From Gemmatimonadota bacterium (GTDB lineage Bacteria; Gemmatimonadota; Gemmatimonadetes; Palauibacterales; Palauibacteraceae): 5,532 nucleotides of DNA. Positions 1-4,114 of the stretch are shown one piece after another; the stretch's first letter is position 1, and the number at the start of each line of letters is the position of its first letter. The position numbers and the translations under genes are program-made. Location: positions 1 to 5,532 of the forward strand of contig JABDQB010000149.1 of the NCBI GenBank assembly GCA_013042495.1, in the 5' to 3' direction. The notes under the pieces are model-generated. The model ran no database searches, was not told the origin of the DNA, and was given only the letters and a program-made list of their open reading frames with translations.

Positions 1-710
1 TCCTCAGCCTCGGCAGCCACTTCCTCAACCTCCTCCGTCACTTCCTCGGCGACTTCCTCGGCCTCGGCCTCGGCTGCTACCTCTTCGACCTCTTCGGCCG
101 CCTCCTCTACCGCTTCCTCGGCCTCGGCTGCTACTTCCTCGACCTCTTCGGCCGCCTCTTCTACCGCTTCGTCGGCCTCGGCAGCTACCTCTTCGACCCC
201 TTCGACCTCCTCGGCTGCTTCCTCCACCGCTTCCTCAGATTCGGCGCCGGCTTCGGCTTCCGCCGCGGCAGCCGCCTTGGCCTCTTCCGCGGCCTTCTTC
301 GCGGCCTCCTCGGCCAGCTGCTTCGAAGCCGCAACTTCCACGGCCCTCAGCTTCTGGGCTTCCGCAGCGATGGCCGCACGACGCGACGTCTTCTGCTCGC
401 CCTGCGGCGGACCCAGCGTCACGACGGTCTCCTCCAGAGATTCCGCCGTCTCGCCGGCCTGGTACTTCTGCCAGACGCCGGTCTTCCGGAAGATCGAAAT
501 CACCGTGTCTGTGGGCTGCGCGCCTTCGTACAGCCAGTTCAGGGACGCCGCGGCGTCGAGCCGAACGATGGACGGCTGAGTGCGCGGGTTGTAGGTCCCG
601 AGCGTCTGGATCGCCGGGCCATCACGCTGCTCGTTCACGTCGGTCACGACGATGCGGAAGGATGCCTGCTTCTTCCGGCCTGTTCGCTGAAGTCGAATGT
701 GTGTCGCCAC
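1..710 (-). CDS. rpsP: 30S ribosomal protein S16 with a long acidic Ala/Glu repeat tail (partial, 3' end beyond window)
   Basis: S16 is a small-subunit ribosomal protein that binds 16S rRNA early in 30S assembly. Residues 1-85 are a recognisable S16 domain: near the N-terminus THIRLQRTGRKKQASFRIVV, then RDGPAIQTLGTYNP (about 29-42) and LNWLYEGAQPTDTV (about 57-70), followed by the FRKTGVWQKY segment. The start is GTG at 710-708, giving V/M-ATHIRL; an AGAGGAA element at 725-719 lies about 10 nt upstream, and no in-frame ATG is available nearby. Known S16 proteins are usually about 80-90 residues, some longer. Here 236 codons are visible with no stop. Residues about 105-150 are Ala/Lys/Glu-rich and mixed in charge. 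From residue 151 to the edge I count 41 Glu and 1 Asp with no Lys, Arg or His. The gene follows ffh in the same direction with a 69-bp gap, so it is probably co-transcribed. The S16 identity is firm; the tail's function is unknown. Confidence 0.95.
   Translation of the reverse strand, partial: MATHIRLQRTGRKKQASFRIVVTDVNEQRDGPAIQTLGTYNPRTQPSIVRLDAAASLNWLYEGAQPTDTVISIFRKTGVWQKYQAGETAESLEETVVTLGPPQGEQKTSRRAAIAAEAQKLRAVEVAASKQLAEEAAKKAAEEAKAAAAAEAEAGAESEEAVEEAAEEVEGVEEVAAEADEAVEEAAEEVEEVAAEAEEAVEEAAEEVEEVAAEAEAEEVAEEVTEEVEEVAAEAE
3..236 (-). repeat. In-frame 54-bp tandem repeats encoding the acidic S16 tail
   Basis: Two adjacent 54-bp units, 66-119 and 120-173, match at 50 of 54 positions by hand comparison. 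Three differences are synonymous GAA/GAG swaps and one changes Glu to Asp. A third unit at 174-236 is 63 bp, carrying a 3-codon insertion (Gly-Val-Glu class). A diverged fourth unit occupies about 3-65 and continues past the edge. The encoded unit is 18 residues, approximately EEAVEEAAEEVEEVAAEA. All length changes are multiples of three, so the reading frame is kept. Confidence 0.9.
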
Positions 711-779
711 TGATCCTGTTCCTCTGGTTACGTCCGGTCTGTCATGGACAGGGAAACCTCGCGAGGCCCGGCCTGCCCG
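711..779 (-). other. ffh-rpsP spacer with two small palindromes and the rpsP ribosome-binding site
   Basis: This 69-bp gap lies between the ffh stop (782-780) and the rpsP GTG. It holds a perfect 10-bp palindrome, CCTCGCGAGG (757-766). A second inverted repeat has 5-bp arms CTGTC/GACAG around a 3-nt centre (739-751). The likely Shine-Dalgarno for rpsP, AGAGGAA, lies at 725-719 on the minus strand. No U-tract follows either hairpin, so transcriptional read-through from ffh into rpsP is expected. The hairpins could be processing or translational-spacing elements, but nothing proves it. Confidence 0.5.
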
Positions 780-2126
780 TCATTGAAGCAGCGAGTCCAG
801 CTTTCCGCCGGCTGCGAGGCGCGGCGCGAGCTTCCCCATCTGCTTCATCATCTTGCGCATCTCCTTGAACTGCTTGAGCAGCCGGTTCACCTCGTGGACC
901 GGCCGGCCCGACCCCTTCGCGATCCGCGCCCGGCGCGAACCGTTCATGATCTCCGGCTTCCGACGCTCTGCCGGCGTCATGGAGAGGATGATAGCCTCCA
1001 TGTGCTTGATGCGGCGGGGATCCACGTCTACCCCTTCCAACATCTTCGGCTTCACACCCGGTATCATCTTCAGCAGACCTTCTATCGGGCCCATCTTTTG
1101 TATCTGCTTCGTCGCCTGGAGAAAGTCCTCCAGATCGAATTGCCCGCCGCCGAGAACCTTCTTCTCCAGCTTCTGGCCGGCCTCGATGTCAAACGTCTGC
1201 TGTGCCTTCTCCACCAATCCGACGATGTCGCCCATCTGGAGGATTCGCCCTGCCATCCTCTCCGGCTCGAAAGCCGTGAGATCCTCCAGGCGCTCTCCCA
1301 CGCCGACAAACTTGACCGGCACTCCGAGCACCCCATGGATCGAGAGCGCCGCACCGCCTCGCGCATCGCCGTCCATCTTGGTGAGGACCACGCCCGTGAT
1401 CCCTACCGTCTCGTGGAAGCCTTCCGCTATCCGGACCGCTTCCTGGCCGGTCATTCCGTCGGCGACGAGCAGCACTTCCTGCGGCCCCAGCTCCGTCTTG
1501 AGCCGCTTCAACTCGTCCATCAGCTCGGCATCGACCTGCAGCCGGCCGGCCGTGTCGATGATCACGTGCGTCGCGCCGGCCCTCCGGGCACTGTCCACCC
1601 CTCCCGAAGCCAGCGCTACCACGTCCTTCTCGCCGGGCTCGTGCACGACCGGCACGTCGATCGACTCGGCCAGGGTCACCAGCTGCTCACCCGCCGCCGG
1701 CCGATAGGGATCGCAGGCGACGAGCGTCGGCCGGCGCCCAAGCCGGTCGAACCGGCGGGCCAGCTTGCCGGCGGTCGTCGTCTTACCTGACCCCTGAAGT
1801 CCGACCAGCATGATCACGGAGGGCGGAACCGTAGCCTCCGCGAGGCCGGATTCCGCGCTCGCTCCGCCCAGGACTTCGATCAGTTCGTCATGCACGATCT
1901 TGACGATCTGGTCGGCCGGCCGAACCGCTTCCAGCACCTTCTCCCCGAGCGCTCGCTCCTCCACACGCTTCAGGAAGTCACGGGCGACGTGGAAATTCAC
2001 GTCCGCCTCGAGCAATGCCCGCCGCACCTCGCGGAGTCCTTCCCGGAGCATGGGCTGCGTGATGACGCCCCGCCCCTTGAGGCGGCGAAATACGCCATCC
2101 AGCCGATCTCCGAGCTGCTCGAACAT
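780..2126 (-). CDS. ffh: Signal recognition particle protein Ffh (SRP54), complete
   Basis: Ffh is the GTPase of the bacterial signal recognition particle. With 4.5S RNA it binds signal sequences emerging from ribosomes and delivers them to FtsY and SecYEG at the inner membrane. The 448-residue length is normal. The N domain (about 1-95) starts MFEQLGDRLD and includes LREVRRALLEADVN (31-44). The G domain carries the P-loop GLQGSGKTTT (109-118), DPYRPAA (139-145), DTAGR (191-195), TKMDGDARGG (249-258) and GVGERLEDL (275-283). The M domain (about 305-435) has the finger-loop region GPIEGLLKMIPG (346-357), the RNA-binding motif around SRRARIAKGSG (397-407) and a Met-rich helix, FKEMRKMMKQMGK (420-432). 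All key motifs are intact. The ATG at 2126 matches the family's N-terminus; a GGGGA element about 10 nt upstream is the likely ribosome-binding site. It is the first gene of an operon with rpsP, with its own promoter and structured leader upstream. Confidence 0.98.
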   Translation of the reverse strand: MFEQLGDRLDGVFRRLKGRGVITQPMLREGLREVRRALLEADVNFHVARDFLKRVEERALGEKVLEAVRPADQIVKIVHDELIEVLGGASAESGLAEATVPPSVIMLVGLQGSGKTTTAGKLARRFDRLGRRPTLVACDPYRPAAGEQLVTLAESIDVPVVHEPGEKDVVALASGGVDSARRAGATHVIIDTAGRLQVDAELMDELKRLKTELGPQEVLLVADGMTGQEAVRIAEGFHETVGITGVVLTKMDGDARGGAALSIHGVLGVPVKFVGVGERLEDLTAFEPERMAGRILQMGDIVGLVEKAQQTFDIEAGQKLEKKVLGGGQFDLEDFLQATKQIQKMGPIEGLLKMIPGVKPKMLEGVDVDPRRIKHMEAIILSMTPAERRKPEIMNGSRRARIAKGSGRPVHEVNRLLKQFKEMRKMMKQMGKLAPRLAAGGKLDSLLQ

Positions 2127-2141
2127 CCCGTCCCGGTCCCC

Positions 2142-2176
2142 GCCCCGGCTCGCGCTGCCACAGGGCAGTCCGGGGC
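2142..2176 (-). promoter_or_regulatory. Compound hairpin abutting the ffh ribosome-binding site
   Basis: In the minus-strand RNA, GCCCCGG (2176-2170) pairs perfectly with CCGGGGC (2148-2142). Inside, CTGCC (2168-2164) pairs with GGCAG (2159-2155) around a 4-nt loop. The base of the outer stem touches the GGGGA element (2141-2137) that is the best Shine-Dalgarno candidate for ffh. The structure could therefore tune ribosome access. The pairing is seen directly; a regulatory role is inference, and GC-rich DNA yields such stems easily. Confidence 0.4.
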
Positions 2177-2181
2177 CCTTT

Positions 2182-2220
2182 CAATACAAAAGACGCGACG
2201 CCGTGACCCGGTTCGCGTCT
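2182..2220 (-). terminator. Intrinsic-terminator-like hairpin in the ffh leader (attenuator candidate)
   Basis: On the minus strand AGACGCGA (2220-2213) pairs with TCGCGTCT (2198-2191), a perfect 8-bp stem. It is extended by an inner CCG/CGG step (2211-2209 with 2203-2201) around a GGTCA loop, with a small internal bulge. It is followed directly by a U-rich run, TTTTGTATT (2191-2183). The plus-strand reading has no T-run after the stem, so the element is oriented for leftward transcription. It sits between the ffh promoter and the ffh start, and no leftward gene lies upstream that it could serve. It may be an attenuator or may release a short RNA of about 75 nt. Confidence 0.5.
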
Positions 2221-2264
2221 GCCGGCGCCGGCCGCCCGGGCCAGCCCGATTTCAAGAGCCCCAG

Positions 2265-2293
2265 ATTATAGCGAAAGGGGCGGGATCGGGCAA
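2265..2293 (-). promoter_or_regulatory. Sigma70-type promoter for the ffh-rpsP operon
   Basis: The minus strand has a perfect TATAAT -10 hexamer (2270-2265). Exactly 17 bp upstream is TTGCCC (2293-2288), which keeps the TTG of the -35 consensus. Transcription would begin near 2258, giving a leader of about 130 nt before the ffh ATG. The location, directly upstream of the operon in a divergent intergenic region, supports the call. The start site itself is predicted, not observed. Confidence 0.65.
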
Positions 2294-2405
2294 TCCGGCG
2301 AATCGTTGAGTGGCCAAGCTTTCGTGAGAAACCTGAGGGGGTATCTTGAGCGCTCGACTGGAGACGCCGGTCGGAGACCCAACTGCAATACAGGAGACGT
2401 TCGCC
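2271..2405 (+). other. Upstream region of the beta-barrel gene, with three GGAGAC copies ending in its ribosome-binding site
   Basis: GGAGAC occurs at 2360-2365, 2373-2378 and 2393-2398. The last copy overlaps AGGAG (2392-2396), which is 9 nt before the ATG at 2406 and decides that start. The two upstream copies may act as standby ribosome-binding sites or be chance. An 8-bp palindrome GAGCGCTC lies at 2348-2355. I found no convincing rightward promoter; the best fragments are TTGAGT (2306-2311) and TATCTT (2342-2347), but their spacing is too long. Confidence 0.4.
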
Positions 2406-2981
2406 ATGCGACTTCGGATCGTTCTGGCCGCGGCGGCCATGCTGACCCTGGTGGCCATGCCCGCGGCAGCACAGGTCGGGATCACCGCCGGTGGTATCTA
2501 CTCGGATGCCAATCTCGAGGTCGACGGCAGCAGCGTCGACACGGAAAGCCGGACCGGCTTCCAGATCGGCGCCTCATACGCCACGGGTGGCATCTTCGGC
2601 GTCATCGTGGGTGGCTACTACTCCGAGAAGGGCTTCGACGTGGCCAACTCCGCCGATCGGGTGCGTCTCTCGTACATCGAGGTTCCGGTGATGGGTGTGG
2701 TTCGACTTCCGTTCCTCGAGCGAGTGATCGGCCCCAGAGTGTATGGTGGAATCAACGGTGGGTACGAGGTCAGTTGCAGCACGGACGGACTCGTGAGCAG
2801 TACGTTCTGCGATGAGACGAACAAGTTCGACTTCGGCCTGAAGGGCGGGATCGGACTACAGGTGCTGTTCTTCGGACTGGATTTCTCCTACACCTACGGT
2901 CTCTCTGATGTAGCCAAGGAAGAAGCCGTGAAGATCAACAACCGCGCCTGGTCGCTCGCCCTGATCGTCGGCGTCGGCTGA
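2406..2981 (+). CDS. Small outer-membrane beta-barrel protein (porin-like, OMP_b-brl_2 type)
   Basis: This 191-residue protein is likely inserted in the outer membrane; no substrate or partner can be assigned. A classical signal peptide covers residues 1-22: MRLR, then an Ala/Leu-rich core, ending PAAA before QVG, consistent with signal peptidase I cleavage after residue 22. The mature part of about 169 residues alternates hydrophobic and polar residues in roughly eight strands (about 24-31, 51-60, 63-71, 86-100, 109-120, 141-152, 155-166, 178-190). The segment LSYIEVPVMGVVRLPF (88-103) resembles the conserved 'YlEiPl' strand of PF13568-type barrels, which suits the size. Cys124 and Cys135 flank a short polar loop and may form a disulphide. 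The last residues are VGVG, without the terminal aromatic residue common in BAM targeting signals. The start is ATG 2406 because AGGAG lies 9 nt upstream and the signal peptide begins there. An earlier in-frame TTG at 2346 would bury the signal peptide. Confidence 0.85.
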   Translation: MRLRIVLAAAAMLTLVAMPAAAQVGITAGGIYSDANLEVDGSSVDTESRTGFQIGASYATGGIFGVIVGGYYSEKGFDVANSADRVRLSYIEVPVMGVVRLPFLERVIGPRVYGGINGGYEVSCSTDGLVSSTFCDETNKFDFGLKGGIGLQVLFFGLDFSYTYGLSDVAKEEAVKINNRAWSLALIVGVG

Positions 2982-2991
2982 TCGAGTCTCA

Positions 2992-3021
2992 GGGGAGGAC
3001 GGGTGGGCGCCCGTCCTCCTC
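2992..3021 (+). terminator. Strong hairpin after the beta-barrel gene, followed by a C-rich stretch
   Basis: Arms at 2992-3003 and 3010-3021 pair over 12 bp, with one G-T wobble at 2993/3020, around a 6-nt TGGGCG loop. The hairpin begins 11 nt after the stop codon. No T-run follows, so it is not a textbook intrinsic terminator. Positions 3010-3060 contain 28 C and only 7 G by hand count, a bias associated with Rho loading sites. Hairpin plus C-rich RNA suggests Rho-dependent termination with a stabilised 3' end. The hairpin is firm; the mechanism is inferred. Confidence 0.55.
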
Positions 3022-3109
3022 AACTCCGCCTCCGAGGTCGTATCCTCCCCCGCTCCTTCCGGCCAAAGTGCTGGCGATAGCCGAGCATCTGGTCGCGAGC
3101 GCCATGAGC

Positions 3110-3153
3110 ACGGTATTCTACCGTTGCACAACGAGTGCGATACGGCCCCCGTA
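3110..3153. promoter_or_regulatory. Pair of short palindromes upstream of the DUF4239 gene (operator candidate)
   Basis: ACGGTA-TTC-TACCGT is a perfect 6-bp inverted repeat at 3110-3124. TACGG-CCC-CCGTA is a perfect 5-bp inverted repeat at 3141-3153. Both use closely similar ACGG/CCGT arms with a 3-nt centre, and their centres (3117 and 3147) are 30 bp apart, about three helical turns. That geometry suits two dimers of a DNA-binding protein on one face. I could not place a good promoter nearby; TACATT at 3152-3157 is only a weak -10. The region 3022-3109 shows nothing else I can support. Confidence 0.3.
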
Positions 3154-3173
3154 CATTGGCAGGGGGTCTTTTG

Positions 3174-3221
3174 ATGCAGACGGCGCGTGGGTCGTTCCGA
3201 TCGTGCCGGGATGGGGGATAA
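3174..3221 (+). CDS. Possible 15-residue leader peptide before the DUF4239 gene
   Basis: ATG at 3174 has an AGGGGG element (3161-3166) 7 nt upstream and opens a 15-codon frame ending in TAA at 3219-3221. The peptide reads MQTARGSFRSCRDGG. The stop lies just before the GTG at 3226, so termination there could feed ribosomes to the downstream start. It has no recognisable family. It may equally be a chance ORF; the decent ribosome-binding site and the tight spacing are the only support. Confidence 0.2.
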   Translation: MQTARGSFRSCRDGG

Positions 3222-3225
3222 CGTC

Positions 3226-4023
3226 GTGAGCTTCGATATGGCTTTCTACCTTACGGACTATCGGCTGATCACGCTGATGATGCTCGGGCTGCTCGCGTTA
3301 TCCGGTGAGATCGGTTTCCGGCTGGGATCCCGCAGGCGGGACTCGGAGGATTCTCTCCGATCGCTGATGAGCGGGACTGGCGCCGCCATGCTGGGTCTGC
3401 TGGGGCTTCTGCTCGGGTTCACTCTGGCGATGGCGGTTTCCCGCTGGGACGCGCGACGTGACGTGATCGTCGACGAGGCCAACGCCATTGGAACGCTCTG
3501 GCTGCGGGCAGGCCTGCTGGAGGAGCCCCTACGCGGCGACCTGCAGGGTGCTCTTCGCTCGTATACGGACGCCCGAATCGCGCTGGGCGGATCACGGGGC
3601 GATCGCGCCGCCCTGCGTGCCGCCCGGAGCGAGAGCGAATCCCTTCAAGCCTCGATCTGGTCTGAGGTCGCGCGTGCCAATCAGCCCGGGCGGAGTCCCG
3701 CCATATTGAGTTCGCTGATCACCTCTGCCAACGAGGTGATCGACATCCACGAATTGCGGCTCGCGTCGATCGAGAACTTCCTGCCGGCGCCCCTGTTCTC
3801 GCTGCTGCTGATGGTAGCAGCGGTGGCCACCGGTTTTCTCGCCTGGGCCTTTGGCGCGGCGAACCAGGGCGGGCGCGCCGCCATCGTAGGGCTGGGTCTT
3901 CTGATCGCGGCCGTCCTGCTGCTGATCATGGATTTGAATCGCCCGCAACGCGGATGGATCGATGTCGGTGTCGAGAGCCTGGAGCGGGTCCGCGTGACCA
4001 TGGTCGTACCAGGCTCCTCGTGA
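3226..4023 (+). CDS. Bestrophin-like DUF4239 family integral membrane protein
   Basis: A 265-residue inner-membrane protein with four predicted membrane helices: about 13-31, 52-71, 188-209 and 217-236. A soluble, mostly helical segment of about 115 residues lies between helices 2 and 3. Family marks are LLGLLLGFTLAMAVSRWDAR (57-76) running into RRDVIVDEANAIGTLWLRAG (77-96), and the C-terminal LNRPQRGWIDVGVE (237-250). These match the DUF4239 pattern of helix 2, then 'EAnaigt..lRa', and a late 'l.RPf.G...V'. The family is described as bestrophin-like by similarity; its biochemical role is not established, so I give no channel function. The start is uncertain. GTG 3226 has GGGGGA (3213-3218) about 7 nt upstream. 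ATG 3238 gives MAFYLTDY, which also fits. ATG 3211 and GTG 3187 are in frame but have poorer sites and add a polar N-terminus. It converges on the minus-strand TamB gene with a 91-bp gap. Confidence 0.85.
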   Translation: MSFDMAFYLTDYRLITLMMLGLLALSGEIGFRLGSRRRDSEDSLRSLMSGTGAAMLGLLGLLLGFTLAMAVSRWDARRDVIVDEANAIGTLWLRAGLLEEPLRGDLQGALRSYTDARIALGGSRGDRAALRAARSESESLQASIWSEVARANQPGRSPAILSSLITSANEVIDIHELRLASIENFLPAPLFSLLLMVAAVATGFLAWAFGAANQGGRAAIVGLGLLIAAVLLLIMDLNRPQRGWIDVGVESLERVRVTMVVPGSS

Positions 4024-4114
4024 GCGGGCATAGAGGCGTTCCCAGGCGCGTGGTGTAACGGAAACGACGGCGGCTTGCGCGGGGGGCAGCCTGCGGGTCA
4101 CCCCCTTCCTCGTG
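4024..4114. other. Convergent intergenic gap with a weak G/C hairpin
   Basis: Two genes end towards each other here. The only structure I can support is GGGGG (within 4081-4086) pairing with CCCCC (4101-4105) around a loop of about 14 nt. Neither strand has a clear T-run after it. It could serve as a weak bidirectional terminator, or termination may be Rho-dependent. No gene or RNA was recognised. Confidence 0.25.

Noticed and set aside
1..258. Repeats as a CRISPR array or intergenic satellite
   Set aside because: The 54-bp units are directly adjacent without unique spacers, keep the S16 frame and differ mainly at synonymous positions.
277..579. Plus-strand 100-codon frame opposite rpsP
   Set aside because: It lies wholly antisense to the clear S16 domain and its tail; its Ala/Ser-rich content follows from the complementary codons.
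728..745. Five-codon ORF ATG-to-TAA between ffh and rpsP on the minus strand
   Set aside because: Too short to judge, and no clear ribosome-binding site precedes it; probably chance within the palindrome.
744..1790. Long plus-strand open frames opposite ffh (744-1790 and 853-1707)
   Set aside because: They are antisense shadows in high-GC DNA. Their translations are low-complexity Arg/Leu/His or Ser/Pro/Arg with no family resemblance, whereas the minus frame is an intact Ffh.
2127..2264. SRP 4.5S RNA (ffs) or a tRNA in the ffh leader
   Set aside because: I looked for the conserved GGAAGGAAGCAGC-like loop of SRP RNA and for a tRNA T-loop with acceptor pairing; neither is present.
2346..2405. 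Longer beta-barrel protein from the TTG at 2346
   Set aside because: It would add 20 residues before a typical signal peptide and lacks a good ribosome-binding site; AGGAG is placed correctly for ATG 2406.
2856..3131. Minus-strand 91-codon frame across the end of the beta-barrel gene
   Set aside because: It overlaps the coding end and the hairpin antisense, with no family resemblance or ribosome-binding site.
3592..4101. Minus-strand frames opposite the DUF4239 gene
   Set aside because: Antisense shadows rich in Arg/Gly/Gln; the plus frame has four clear membrane helices and the family motifs.
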